Shown here: positions 22,271 through 33,091 of the stretch, in pieces
Position numbering within the stretch: the stretch's first letter is position 1
Layout of the letters: each line of letters opens with the position of its first letter
Notes under the pieces: model-generated
The model's input: the letters and a program-made list of their open reading frames with translations, nothing else
Database searches by the model: none
What the model was told of the DNA's origin: nothing
Made by a program: the position numbers and the translations under genes
From: Mesostigma viride
Lineage: Eukaryota; Streptophyta; Mesostigmatophyceae; Mesostigmatales; Mesostigmataceae
Direction: 5' to 3'
Assembly (NCBI GenBank): GCA_009746045.1
Contig: RPFO01000015.1
Coordinates: 3,088,932 to 3,152,931 of the forward strand
DNA: 64,000 nt

Positions 22271-23687
22271 GACACCTTGCCCTTGTAGAGCATGACCCGG
22301 ACAGCGGTCTTCCAATACGTCGGCGGGGGGAGGCCATATCTCGTAGAATCCGGTTGCAAACACCCCGGAGGAAAGGCTCAAGCTCAGGCATCATTGCCAC
22401 CGCCGGTGAAATATTGTCCACTCCCATGGCAGCATCATTGCGGAGGGTGGAGATGGCAGCAGCCCATTCCTGGGGAGTCCACTCGTCGTGGGGGCCGTCC
22501 ACCAGGGGGCCGGAGAGCGGTGGGACCATGGGTAGTCCGTCTCGCTGGTGGGCGCCTAGCTGCGGGGGCTCAATGGGGCCGCCTCGGCTGGCCGCAGGGC
22601 GTGCAGCTGCAGCGGGATCAAGCGGGGGGGGCGGGCCAGGGGCCCCCGATAGTTTGGCCTGGGAGCTGAACCAAATCTCAAGGCGTTCACTGGGGGTTCC
22701 TGGGATGTCAGCCCGTTGCGTTTCCCGCCGTCCGGTGAGACGGTCGAGAGAGCGCCAGGCCGCCTTGTGCTGGTTGGCGGCCGCGTGGCGATTGATTTCA
22801 GCGGCAAGTGTCTCCACCTCCTCCGCATGTGCGGCAGTATATGCTTGAGTAAGCCGTTCCTGGTACGGGTACAGGTCCTCCCCGCGGCGGCGGGCCTGCG
22901 CTAGCGCCAGCCGGGCGGCAACCACCCGGGCGTGACTCGCGCAGGTAGAGCGGGGCTGGTCGGGCGCGGGGTTGCTCGGGGAGAAGCTTATAGAGCCAAG
23001 CTCCACCGATCGCATGAACAGTTCGTAGGGCCGGTGGCGTGAGATCTACACCGCGATCTGCGTCCAGGTATACATCAAAGGTTGCGCGTCCACGAAGGCA
23101 GACCTGATTGCATCGCGGCGTATCTCATCCGCTGACCACTTCTCCCTGCGCCCACGGACGGGGCGTAAGCAGGTCCAGTCAGGGCGGGGCCGGGGGCGGC
23201 GGCGCGCAGGGGCCTGAAGACGTAGGCGCAAGGTTGCGGTGACCATGCGGTGATCCGATGCGACACTGGGGGTGGTCAGCGTACGGGCATCGATGACGGA
23301 AGAGCGCCAGCACTTGCGCACAAGTATGTAGTCCAAGCATACACATCGCCGCCGAGGGAGCATCGAGCCAGCCGCCCTGCGCATGGGGCCCACAAAGGTC
23401 ACTAGTGCATCAGGCGGTTTGGCAAACAGCGTATTGGCAGCAGTCAAGTCCCCCTCAGTGAGCAGTTGCTCAAGTAGGGGGGTGTTGGCATTGCTATCGG
23501 TTAGGCGCGGCGCATACATGCAGCCCCCGCGGCCCACGGGCAGGGTCGCGTTGGCATCCACCAAGATGGCAACGATGTATTGACGTGGGATCTGTTTCTC
23601 TATGTCGAGCAACTGGTTGAAGAACGCTGCGCGGTCCTCGGCCGGGTGCCCAGCATGTGGGGCATATCCGACAATTACCGAGAGCAT
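22270..23687 (-). pseudogene. RTE-2 endonuclease C-terminus, linker, start of RT
   Basis: The frame resumes with MLSVIVGYAPHAG, then LVDANATL, CLDYILVRK and the closing endonuclease motif VASDHRMV. A TAG at 23046-23048 breaks the frame after WTQIAV; the same frame continues downstream, so this is a single nonsense mutation. The linker is followed by the first reverse-transcriptase block, NDAAMGVDNISP. A frame change near 22290 then leads to YWKTAVRVMLYKGK, after which the foreign segment begins. Confidence 0.75.
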
Positions 23688-23689
23688 AA

Positions 23690-23824
23690 GTAAGTAAGTA
23701 AGTACTTGCGTGTCATGCGCAAAGGCATGCCACGGAGTACTATGCTAATCTCATTAGAAAAATAATTACACAAAAGTTTAAACAAATATCGTCTGCATCA
23801 TCCCCCAACCGTTAAGCACTAGAA
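23690..23824 (-). mobile_element. RTE-2 3' end inserted into RTE-2 itself
   Basis: This 135-bp piece begins, on the minus strand, almost at the RTE-2 stop codon and runs through the whole 3' UTR to the CTTA tail. It is bordered by ACCGAGAGCATAA at 23677-23689 and 23825-23837. It splits the endonuclease region of the larger RTE-2 copy. Its small size makes it look like a SINE, but the sequence is the parent element's 3' end. Confidence 0.85.
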
Positions 23825-23837
23825 ACCGAGAGCATAA

Positions 23838-24363
23838 TGGGGGTCCGTCCTTCAAGGGAGCGGAAAGTGCACTGAAGGATCCGATTAGAGCAAAGTTTGT
23901 GGTCCACGAGCTGGGCGGCAGCGGGGGGGAAGCACAGCAGACCCACTCCTCCCTGACCCGGTGCATGCGCCGGGCCGCACAGCAGTTGCCATTGTAGGGC
24001 GAGGGTGACACGCTGAACGGGGCCCTCAAAGGAGCGTCGGTGCTCTTGGACCCCAAGCACATCAATGCCATATAGGCGGCAGTAGTGGACAAGCTCGTTG
24101 GCCCGCGGGGGGGCATCTCCCCCGGGCAGGGTGCGGACATTGTAGGTAGCGATGCACAGCGAGTGGTGCCGGCGTTGGCCCAGCAGGGGCCGCCGGGGAC
24201 CCGCGGTGTCGGCAGGGGGTTGGGGGATAGAGGCTGGCGGGGACGTGTGTGCGGCGTGAGATAACATAGTACTTTTCAACGCGCATAGGGCACCCTCCAG
24301 GCGGGCGGCGCGACTTGCTCGCCTGGTCTTGGGGGTTTTGTGTACGGGTAAAGAGCGAAACAT
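23838..24363 (-). pseudogene. RTE-2 endonuclease, N-terminal part
   Basis: The frame begins MFRSLPVHK and contains the first conserved block of apurinic/apyrimidinic-type LINE endonucleases, IATYNVRTL, followed by GIDVLGVQEHRR, where the glutamate is the metal ligand. These enzymes nick the target DNA and start target-primed reverse transcription. The frame is cut at 23837 by the RTE-2 stub and resumes at 23676 after it, with ACCGAGAGCATAA duplicated. Confidence 0.8.
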
Positions 24364-24576
24364 GCATTAACCTTGGAAGCACTCTTATTGGCCTCCTCGG
24401 ACTGAGTCATTTTCTACTCATGGCTCGACTCGGTTCTTTATTCCGGTTTCTAAAAATAAACAAGAAAAGGGGGTTTCCCCCCCCCCAAAAGTAAGAAAAT
24501 TTTACAAGTTTTTTTATTAAAAAGGATTGCGTACGGTTGAAGAGCGAAACACGCATTTAGTTTGAAAGCACTCTTC

Positions 24577-25667
24577 TAAACGTTGGTCACCGGCAGCCGC
24601 TCACAATGGGTCTGGACGCCAAGTGAGCTTCAGCCTGCGGATGGGCCTTCGCGGGGGCTTCCGATGGCTGTCTCGGTGGCCGGGTGGGTCCGCGATTTGA
24701 CTCGCGAGGGTGTTCATCCCAATGCCGGGCCTCGGCTTGGCGCTAGCTACTTGACCCTTCTTGAGGGCAAGGTGAAGCCGGCTACTTTGATGGTTTACCA
24801 TCGGGGCCTTAGTAGGTCCTTTTTCGCATGGTGGGCGAGCCGGCGGGGTCGGGCTGGCAGCTTGTTGCGCGGCTTGACGATTGAGGAATACTATTGCGAC
24901 GGTATGTCGCTTGGGCGCACTCACGGTGTTACAGCCGCCAGTTGTGTGTCAATGCGCTTATGGGCCTGAATTTGTACTTTCCCCGGGAGGTGCGGGATTG
25001 GGCCTTGGCACGAAGTGTTTTGGCTGGCTGGCGCACGTTGGCACCCCCTCGGGCCCCCCCCCCCATTCCATGGGAGGCTGCGTTTGCGCTTACTTGTACT
25101 ATGGTGCTCCAGCGGCAGCCTCGTGCGGCTATGATGGTCATCTTTATTTTCCAACAATACCTGCGGGTATCGGAGGCGCTCAACCTGTTGGTCGGCCATG
25201 TGCGCTTGCAGCCTGATGTTCGGTTGCGGGGTTCGCAGCGGGGCGCCTTGTTGTTGATGTCAGCTAAGACGGCGAAGGGGGAGGTGCAGTCTGTGGTGGT
25301 CGAGGATGTCATGACTGAGACCCTCTTGCTGGCTTGTATGCGTGGCAAGGCGGCCTGGGAGCGGGTGTTCCCTTACGATTATGCCCAGTTCAGCCGGGTT
25401 TGGCATCAGGCCACGCAGGCTTTGGGGGTCGACACGGTGTTTACCATTCACGGGCTGCGGCATGGGGGGGCTACCTATGATTTTTTGCGGCAGCGCAGCA
25501 TGGCTGATATTCAGCATCGGGGTCGCTGGCGCAGCAGCAAAACTGTCGCCCACTATGTGGGATTGCACCGGAGCTTGGCCCTCCCCCTTCCTGACGCCTT
25601 GGTTCGGGCTATCGCCGCCTGCCCCCCGCGCATTTGGCGGAGCGTCTTTTCTCTGCCTTCCTCTTAA
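24577..25667 (+). pseudogene. DIRS/PAT-type retroelement: end of RNase H and tyrosine recombinase
   Basis: The first frame (24583-24969) begins with WTPSELQPADGPSRG, the closing motif of a retroelement RNase H. It is followed by an N-terminal recombinase region (LEGKVKPATLMVYHRGL). A frameshift near 24900-24960 moves to the frame ending at 25667, which carries the tyrosine-recombinase residues: R in FQQYLRVSEAL, K in SAKTAKGE, HGLRHGGATYDFL (H-x-x-R), RGRW, and the tyrosine in VAHYVGL. These enzymes integrate DIRS-type elements without a target duplication. Everything 5' of the RNase H end is missing, so this is a truncated, inactive copy. Confidence 0.82.
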
Positions 25668-25743
25668 GTTCCCTTCATTCTTGTCTTATGCGTCCACCGG
25701 TTTTTGTTTTGCCCCTGGCTTGGGTCGCCAGGGAGGGATGTAA

Positions 25744-25877
25744 GGGTAAGGCTAGCCTTTTTGGACATAAAGTGTTCCCATGGGTAAGGATGGCCAGTTG
25801 AGGGCCACTTCCCGATGTGCTCTACTTATTGTTTTAATAAAGAGTCTGGTTACCTTGGAGTTCCACGGTTAATAGAA
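25744..25877 (+). repeat. Direct repeat, first copy (candidate B1)
   Basis: This 134-bp block begins GGGTAAGGCTAGCC and ends GGTTAATAGAA, 77 bp after the recombinase stop. It recurs at 26299-26437 with one 4-bp insertion and few other differences. It contains AATAAA and so may carry the transcript end. With the 421 bp between the copies it fits the B1-A2-B2 end of a PAT-type element. Confidence 0.75.
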
Positions 25878-26298
25878 TCGGGTTCTCTGAACATAGTTTC
25901 TTTATAGTGATACGGAAGGGGAGCCGCTGATGCTAGGTGAAATAGAGCTGGGTGATGTGATCGTAATAAGGTTGATTAGGCTTCTATAGTGTACGAGTAT
26001 TACGGATGATATGGCCTAATTGTTGCGGCCCATACCTTGACGGTGTGCTGAGTACCTTGACGACGGATTTTTGCGCCTAGGTTCTCCTAACAGATCTGTG
26101 ATTGCGGACGGGTTTGCAACAAGCAATATCTGAAGTAAAACTTGACGGCTAAAACTGTTTAGAGGCCGTTGCCGGATCTGGGCATCTGGCCGTTGGTAGA
26201 GAGCCGTTGGCCTTGAAACACGCTAAAAGCTTGCTCACCTAGCTCATGGCGGTCTCTTTTGTTTTCCCACCCGCCCTCCCTGTGTGTTGCCTGTTTGG

Positions 26299-26437
26299 GG
26301 GTAAGGCTAGCCTTTTTGGACATAAAGTGTTCCCATGGGTACATAAGGATGGCCAGTTGAGGGCCACTTCCCGATGTGCTCTACTTATTGTTTTAATAAA
26401 GAGTCTGGTTACCTTGGAGTTCCACGGTTAATAGAAA
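26299..26437 (+). repeat. Direct repeat, second copy (candidate B2)
   Basis: This is the second copy of the block at 25744-25877, with ACAT inserted after CCCATGGGT. In split-direct-repeat elements this would be the outer right end. An alternative reading is that it belongs to an LTR of the copia relic that follows, because TGGTTCCAGAG, which resembles a primer-binding site, begins at about 26448. Confidence 0.65.
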
Positions 26438-26487
26438 TTTTTTTCTTGGTTCCAGAGTTAACGGATTAATTTAATAATTCCCCAGCT

Positions 26488-27645
26488 GTGTTCTTTCTTC
26501 GGCATCGGCATCGGCATCGGCATCGGCATCGGCATCGGCATTGGCAGTTTTCATCGGGAGTCGCAGAAACAACGGAGGGCTTTGAAGACGGCGAGATACG
26601 CGACGAACGGGTGTTGCGCGGTCAGAATTTTAATCGTCCTCAAGCAGCAGCAGCAGCAGCAGCCGAGCTAGCTGCCCCGCAGAGCCAAGGCCCAGGAGGG
26701 CTTTGCTATTCTCAATCAGCTGCCCAGTCTCAAGGAGCACTGGACTGTTAAGGATAAGGACATCACTATTAGGCACCTTAAGGGATATAAGGGCTTGTAT
26801 AATGGTAATAATCCTCTGCAGGTGCTGTGTATGTCTCAGTACCTTCTTACTGTAAGGGTCCCAAGAGGGTGCAGAAGTATGTAAATGACAAGTTTGAGGA
26901 CGGAGATACCTGGGATGATTTTATAGCTGGGTTCGAGGTATTCCTAGACATGATAAGAGGGCTAGTGATGGGTCCTTTTGGAAGAAGGAGTACATTGATT
27001 TCAAGGCTGAGGGCCTGATTCTGCAGGCATTTGAGGATTTTCAGGAGCTGAGGCACAATTGTGCTGGCAAGGGGTATGTAGTGTCAGATGAGATTGCCAT
27101 GGATGATTTCCTAGGTAGCCTGGGATTGGATGAGGTCACCTTGGATAAGTTGCAGGTGCACATGCGTACAAGGACCACCTGGGCTGCTATGGTGGCCAAG
27201 GTCAAGGATTATTTCAGGGGCAAGTATGTGGGAGGCAAGAAGGAGGCAGACAAGGCCAGGGAGAAGCAGAAGGAGAAGGACAAGGTGGAGGTGGCAGCCG
27301 CAGCAGGGGGTAGCGTTCCCAAGGTCAAGGGCAACCAATGGGGGGGGCAGCCCTCCAACGGTTATGGCCCGCCCAGGTCAGGGGCTTCCAAGCGTGGGGG
27401 CTTCCAGGCCAATGGCTTCAGTGGCTTCAAGCGTCGTGGAGGTCCTTCCCAGAAGCAGCCAGCGGCTCAGCGTCCCAGATTTGATTTTAACAGGGTGGGG
27501 TCCCAGCGGGGACCACCTGCATGGGGTGGGGACACCTCGTATCACGTGTTATTTCTGCCATCAGCAGGGCCACATCCGTAAGGACTGCCCTCGCTGGCGT
27601 AGGCAAACTGAAAGGGGCCAAGGTGGGCATAACAACCCAACCTGA
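26488..27645 (+). pseudogene. Copia-2 gag with CCHC zinc knuckle
   Basis: Gag sequence is spread over several frames. One has VQKYVNDKFEDGDTWDDFI (26870-26930). The main piece, 27081-27560, runs from DEIAMDDFLGSLGLDEVTL to a basic, glycine-rich tail. After a shift near 27530 the knuckle CYFCHQQGHIRKDC (C-x2-C-x4-H-x4-C) is read in the frame ending at 27645. No protease motif follows the knuckle. Confidence 0.75.
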
Positions 27646-27701
27646 CAGGCTCAGCCTTCCCTGGGCTTAATTGCTAGGGTCCGCCAGGGAGGGGGCTAAG
27701 A

Positions 27702-29000
27702 GTGACCCCCCCATTACTCTGGATGGCACTGAAGAAGTTGATTTGCTCCCTGCATGCACGGGTTGAGAGTCTCCCACTTGAGGTTGAGAGTCTCCCTGCA
27801 CAGGTTGAGGGTGCATCCATGGAGGAAGAACACAATGGGGTAGTGACTGGGTCTTCCCACGTCACCGTGGTGAAAGCAGTTACCACAAGGCAACAACGTT
27901 CCCACATGGCTCTTGGAGGTAGTTTGCGTACTCCTTCAATGTTGGAGGGTGGAAGTCCTGCCTTAGGGCAGGAGGCTCCTTTAGAGGAGGAGCTGGGTGA
28001 GGCTGATGGCCTGAATGATGCAATGGGGAGCATGGTTGTAAGTGAGGGTGCTGTTCCAAGCACCTCACCACCTGTATTTAATAAAATGTCTCTTGTGTCC
28101 AACATTGCATTGAGATTGCATCACATGTTTGGTCATGCTGCCCAGGCACTCCAGTTTGCAAGGAGGCTGGGAGGGACATCTTTGTTTAATGCAGTAAAGC
28201 AGGTTGCTGAGGCTTGTTCCTGTAGGCTGGTTGCTCCCAAGCCTAAGAATTAAGTCTCATATCAGACAACCTGTGTTGCAGCCTGGATATGTGCAATGTG
28301 ATATCCAAGAAATCAGGAAACTGATTTTGTTGGTTGGTGTTGACAGATACACCAAGTACAAGGTGCTGGAGCTGTTGCAAGACAAGTCTAAGCCATGTTT
28401 GGTGGCTGGGCTCCAGGCTATCAGATCTGGACAGAATGAAACCAGTGATCCAGCTGCAGTGTGATTTAGAATTTGAGTGCTGCATATGGGGCATGAAGAC
28501 CTCCCTGAGTTATTTGTTGTACACAGGGAGTCCCATGGCAGTCAAGGCGTGGTGGAGAGGACAATCAGAGAACTCAAGACTATTCTGCTGACGGAGAAGA
28601 AGATTCCCAGATTGGTTCCAGCTATATTATCAAGACGGCCTGGTTGAGGTCAGTTGAGGACAGATTGAATGTCAGGGCATCCATGTATGTTGGAGAGGTC
28701 CCTGTGACTCCATTATCATTGCATCTTCGGGAGCTCCCTACTGAGGTTGAGCAAGCCTGGAAAGATAGCCTTATGTTCAAGTTTGCCAAGTTGAGGCAGA
28801 AAGACAAGGGCTGGAGTGTTCTGCAACCTGTTGTTGGCCAGAGGGTAATTGTGTGGAAAGAGCCCAAGCTTGCAGGCAAGCGTGGTAGCTGGCACCCTGG
28901 AGTAGTGACCAGGGTGGAACTAGCTGGGCACAAGTGCTGGGTGAAGATGGAGGATCCTCCCCAGAATGTGCACCGTCTGTCGTGGTCATATGTACGTCTA
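27702..29000 (+). pseudogene. Copia-2 integrase region
   Basis: The frame 27702-28253 ends with LHHMFGHAAQ and a CSC-type pair, the remains of the HHCC zinc site that precedes copia integrases. After shifts, GYVQCDIQEIRKLILLVGVDRYTKY represents the first catalytic region. DLEFEC may mark the second aspartate, and ESHGSQGVVERTIRELKT holds the catalytic glutamate. The frame 28644-29000 continues the integrase C-terminal part (VGQRVIVWKEPKLAGKRGSW, a chromatin/DNA-binding SH3-like region). RTE-1 B then interrupts it and accidentally extends the open frame. Confidence 0.7.
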
Positions 29001-29009
29001 AGGGGTACT

Positions 29010-30407
29010 TGCAGCCGAATTCGATCCCCTTTGCACCTCGTGCTGGTGGACTTCATCAAAGCCTTCGATTCTGTGTTCTGGCCTGCGCTTTGGGACATCC
29101 TCGAGTTGTTCCGGATCCCCCGCCCCCTGATTGCTGTCATCCGCAACCTGTATGAAGGGTCCACCACTTCGGTGCGCACTTCTTACGGGACCACGCCCCC
29201 ATGCCCTTTACAGAAGGGGGTGTGGCAGGGCTGCGTGCTCTCGCCCTACCTGTTCATTATTGTTGTCGAATACGTAATGATTCAGGCGCGCAAGCGATTT
29301 GCCCGCATCGTGGGCAGGGAACCAGGAGTGCAGGTTGCTAACAAATTCTGGCATGGCGGTGCGGACACGGAGATTCGGCTGGCAGACATCATCTACGCAG
29401 ACGACACCACCCTCTTCGAGGACACTGAGCATGTGCAGACATGGCTTGACTGCCTGGCTCTCGAGGCCCGTGCAGTGGGGCTTGAGGTCAGCAAGAAGAC
29501 AGAGGCCCTGGCGGTTGGGCTCACCAACCCACCGCCGCCCCTCTTTCTCCTAGACGGCTCTCGAGTCCTGTATCGGGACCGCGTTAAGCTGCTTGGCAGC
29601 CTGCTCCCCAGCTGCGAGGTTGCTGTGGACCACCGCATCTCCCTCGCCTGGCACGCTTTACGCCAGTACCGGGCCCTGTGGCGCAAGCCCCTGGGCAAGA
29701 TCGAGAAACAGGACCTGTTCAAGGTCCTCGTCCTTCCTGTTCTCACGTATGGAGCCGAGACGTGGACCCTCACCGCCGACCTGGCCCGCAAGCTGGACGG
29801 CGCGGTCACCAGCATGCTGCGATCCATTTACAGAGTAGGATATGCTGCTCATGTCCGCAATGAGGACCTGTACCAGGGCATGCCCTATATCACCAGCACC
29901 ATTAAGCAACGCCGCCTGCAGCTATAGTAGGGCACCTAGCTCGTACCAACCAGGTAGACCCCTCACGTGGCCCCCCCGCAGGACTGCGACCAGCCCAGCC
30001 TGGCCGGCACCTCCTGACGTGGGCTGGGCCCAGTGATGTTAGACGCCGCAAGGCCCGCACCTTCAAAGAACAGCTAGTAGAGGACATGGGGGGCCTAGGC
30101 CTCTCCGTGATTTGGAAGAAGATGATGGACAAGGCCAAGTGGGCCCAGGTCATAGAGGATAACGAGCCCCCCCCAGTGGGGAAGCGCCTGCGTGTGCAAT
30201 CTCGCGGGAGGCACGCCAGATAGCCCCCTAGAGCAGCGTGCGGCTGCCTAGATAGATGTTGTAGTTAGAATGTTGTTAGATAGATGTAGTATGTAGCCGA
30301 TGTAGCTAGACTAGACCGGTAGGACTGTTTGCACCTATCCATCCATCCATCGGGGTGAATGCTCCGTGACTCCCCAACGGGAGCACGAGTCTAATTAATT
30401 AATTAAT
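29010..30407 (+). mobile_element. RTE-1 copy B inside copia-2
   Basis: This 1398-bp piece is flanked by TAAGGGGTACT at 28999-29009 and 30408-30418. Its frame is fused by chance to the copia integrase upstream. It encodes LVDFIKAFDSVFWPALWD (catalytic D), GCVLSPYLFIIVVEYVM, DIIYADDTTLFED (YADD) and the RTE thumb motif VLTYGAETWTL. A two-base insertion after RRLQL at 29925 breaks the frame that copy A keeps open. The 3' UTR and AATT tail match copy A. Removing it rejoins copia-2 in frame (SYVRLRGTEAGA). Confidence 0.9.
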
Positions 30408-30418
30408 TAAGGGGTACT

Positions 30419-30952
30419 GAAGCAGGGGCAGTAACTCCTGATGTGACAACCTTGCCAGTTGGTCATGACGTCATCCCTGATCATCACGTTCCGGCTGGAA
30501 GTAATCCCCAGGTAAGTCCTGGCCAGACCCCTGGACCGGTTAACTTTCCAGATTTAGAACAGGCAGATGTGGTCCCCTCTAGCCTCACTAAGCATAGAGG
30601 TGTGGGCCTGAAAGATGTGGTGCTGGCTATGCAAAAAGCCAAGCAAAAGCCTCGGGTGTCCAAGCTCAGCCAGTTGGGGGAGTCCGAGTGCACTGCACCA
30701 GAAGTAGATACCAATGCAGAGGTCTCCATCATGGGGTCTCAGCATACAGGGCAGCGGCAGATTGGCAAGTCTAGCTGTTCCTGGGTGTCTGACTTTAGTG
30801 GCAGGGTTCATCTGAAAGTGGTAGGAGAAATCATCTTGCCATTTATGGGTGTAGATGTTTCCTTCCTAGTGCTGGAAGACTATGATGGATGGCCCTATCA
30901 TTTTGGGTCAGAACTTTCTTTGCACCCCTGGAGTTGTGGTTGTATCTCATAG
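30419..30952 (+). pseudogene. Copia-2 retropepsin-like segment after the integrase
   Basis: The frame 30443-30952 contains PEVDTNAEVSIMGSQ and, further on, VSDFSGRVHLKVVGEIILPF and MGVDVSFLVLEDYDG. It aligns block by block with the protease region of copia-1 (AVDTQASVSIISRRAA, VTDFAGTSAYQVTG, VLGIDTPFHVVDGYED). The position downstream of the integrase is unusual for copia. The frame ends at a stop next to the X-1 terminus. Confidence 0.7.
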
Positions 30953-32589
30953 GGTGGTCCCACGCGGAATGGGGTCATTTTTTGCGCATTTTGCAAGAAA
31001 AAAACGCTAGTTTCAATCGTCCGATCGCGTTTTTTCGCGCGAATTTGGCGTCCGATCGCGTATTTTCGAGCTAATTTGGTGTCATAATGCTTAATTCATG
31101 TCAATTTGAGCGTACATTCCACATCGAGAGGCTTGAAATTTAGTAAAACATGTCAATCTAAGGGTATATTTCACATGGAGAGACTCGACAACAACCTAAA
31201 CCTCGAATCTAAAACAATAGGACGAGCATTGCCAACCACATGGAGCGCTCATCATTTCCCCTCAACTTTTTTCCTGTGGGGGAGGACGGAGGGAAGTTGA
31301 AGAGGCAGTTGTACTGGATGCCGCTAGACTATGCGATAAAGGTGGCAGAGCTGACGGACAGCAAGAGGAGGAAGTCGAAAACGCAAGAGCAGATTGCGGA
31401 AGCGAAATTACGGATAAGGCCCTCAAAAAATTAAGTGCGACTGACGACCCTCCTATTGGTGTCGTATCCAGACATCTGCCCATAAAGCATCACGTCTTCT
31501 AACTTTGCATACATTGGATTCTCCGGATCCTTGTTCCCTGCCTTCATAACGGCAGAAGTCCACCCATCAGACCAAAAGGCCTCTCGTGCTCCAAAGTCTT
31601 TTTCCCCGTCCATAGTTGTCTCACTTAATAAGTCTCATTTCCAACGTGGGCTTCTCATCACCCTCATTGCCCGCCCCCTTAGCCTCTCTTCCGCCCCCTT
31701 AGCCTTCCCTCCGGAAGTGTCAGCATGTTGAGCCGCTGGTCCGAAGTCCACCGCCACATTTGCCAAGTGTAGGATCCGCTCCACATCCTCCTTACCTGCG
31801 CGCATACCGATCAACCCATCAACGAGTGACTAAAATCGAGTTATTAGAAGAAGAGGGATTGCCAAAGTTTGGATATCAAGTGAGGACACAATCCACTCGC
31901 AGAAATTTTAGATTACCCTTCTTATAATTTACCCTTGTTGTCTTTGCACATGGTGCGGTTCGTCCTTCAACCTCTCCTCGCAGATAGACCCGGGCTGGCA
32001 TAATCTTACTACGTACTCAAGGCACGGAAAGTTGGGGGGGGCAAAAGTGAAAGTTCCTGAGAGCCGACATGAAGATTCAAGGGTCGGCGGAGGAATCGGG
32101 AAGTCGTCCGTCAAATACGGTAAGCAGAGATTCTTAATACCTGGAATCGTCTTTTCGACGCACACCAAACCCGTAAAGGAAGGTTGACCTGCGTTGGATA
32201 CGTCCGATTTCTGAAATCCTGGACACGGGGGCAACTAGCCAACTACACGAAAACTCACGAAAATCGGTGTCAAATGCCTGGGCAGCAACCCAGAATTACT
32301 GCTTGATCAGGCATTTTTTTTTTTGAGAGTTTTATCGAGACAAATGAAAAAGACAATCCGAGCGTTATCCGTTCCTCGCTGCCAGATTCTACTGGATTCC
32401 ATGCGCTGACTCGCGTTGACCAAGCTTTATTCTTTGGGTTATCGGCTTCCCAACTTTCCGTGTACTAGACTGGGCCTAAGCCTAAACATAGTACTGCTGG
32501 TTGTCTCCTTGATAGTACCACCGATACTAAATATATCCGGCCCTCGGCCACTACAGATTCTCTGCTGCCCATGTGCGGCGTGAGACACA

Positions 32590-32950
32590 ACAACAACAAC
32601 AACAAGCCTAAACAGTACGGCGTCCAGGTCCGCGCCGACCCAGGGGCCCGCTAGCCCTCCAGGTCCACGCAGTCCTCCCGGAGCCGCGGGCAAAAAAGAA
32701 CTTCCGCAGGTACTTACTTACTCCTTAAAGAAGCCGGCGGTAAGGGTCCCCAAGGCCCCGAACTCCAAGACGAAGGGCACCACACGGTGGTGCCCGACAT
32801 CGCCTTAGGCCGTGGGCTTGGCCCGCTCAACCCGATCCGCCGGGTAGCCCGGCCGCCGCCTGGGATGCACCAACTGAACCATGCGCACATGGCTAAGAGC
32901 CAAGGGGCGAGCCACAGAAACGTCAATGAGCAAGTGCCGGCTGTCTTATA
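32590..32950 (-). pseudogene. RLE-type LINE C-terminal fragment
   Basis: On the minus strand, in shifting frames, it encodes VSVARPLALSHV, GDVGHHRVVPFVLEF and LREDCVDLEG. These match the C-terminal end of the RLE LINE at 56512-57282. It ends in ACA/AAC repeats (32587-32610) rather than the AT-rich tail, so it belongs to a related but different family. Confidence 0.7.
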
Positions 32951-33014
32951 TATTTGAAACATTAAGGAGACAACCACATGGCAGCAAGTATCACGGTTTT
33001 CCATATACACCGTT

Positions 33015-33091
33015 TCCATCCATCCATCGATCCATCGGGGTTAATGCTCCGTGACTCCCCAACGGGAGCACAAGTCTAATTAATTAATTAG
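33015..33091 (+). mobile_element. RTE-1 copy D, extreme 3' stub
   Basis: Only the CATC repeats, the GGGGTTAATGCTCCGTGACT block and the AATT tail of RTE-1 remain. A convincing target-site duplication is not seen. Confidence 0.75.

Larger units (their letters stand above)
16154..24521 (-). mobile_element. RTE-2: near full-length RTE-clade LINE with nested insertions
   Basis: This minus-strand LINE runs from a 5' region near 24521 to a CTTA-repeat tail at 16154. It is flanked by AAGGATTGCGTACGG at 16139-16153 and 24522-24536. The protein order is apurinic endonuclease, linker, reverse transcriptase, and a C-terminal domain with a DELTA-rich acidic tail, as in the RTE clade; there is no ORF1. 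It is interrupted by RTE-1 (16418-17223), a TTAA element (17494-19789), a foreign segment (about 20986-22270) and another RTE-2 3' end (23690-23824). Without these the element is roughly 3.8-4 kb. It also has an in-frame stop and at least two frameshifts, so it is dead. It lies 118 bp after the host stop codon and may affect that gene's 3' end. Confidence 0.85.
26446..30954 (+). mobile_element. Copia-2: decayed copia-type element
   Basis: Broken frames follow one another as gag with a CCHC knuckle, a pre-integrase HHCC region, integrase, and a retropepsin-like segment. The RT is missing. RTE-1 copy B splits it at 29010-30407. No LTR pair was identified. A CGGCAT hexamer repeat (26501-26540) and an AGC repeat (26643-26660) lie in the gag N-terminal part. 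Many stops and shifts show an old copy. The same unusual gene order appears in the intact copia-1 element at 44380-50534. Confidence 0.75.

Noticed and set aside
26446-26465. TGGTTCCAGAG as a proven copia-2 primer-binding site, which would make 26299-26437 an LTR
   Set aside because: No matching LTR is found at the other end of copia-2, and the repeat pair fits the recombinase element better; left as an alternative.
28644-29927. A 427-codon fusion gene
   Set aside because: It is a chance join of copia integrase to an inserted RTE-1; the target duplication TAAGGGGTACT marks the seam at 28999-29009.
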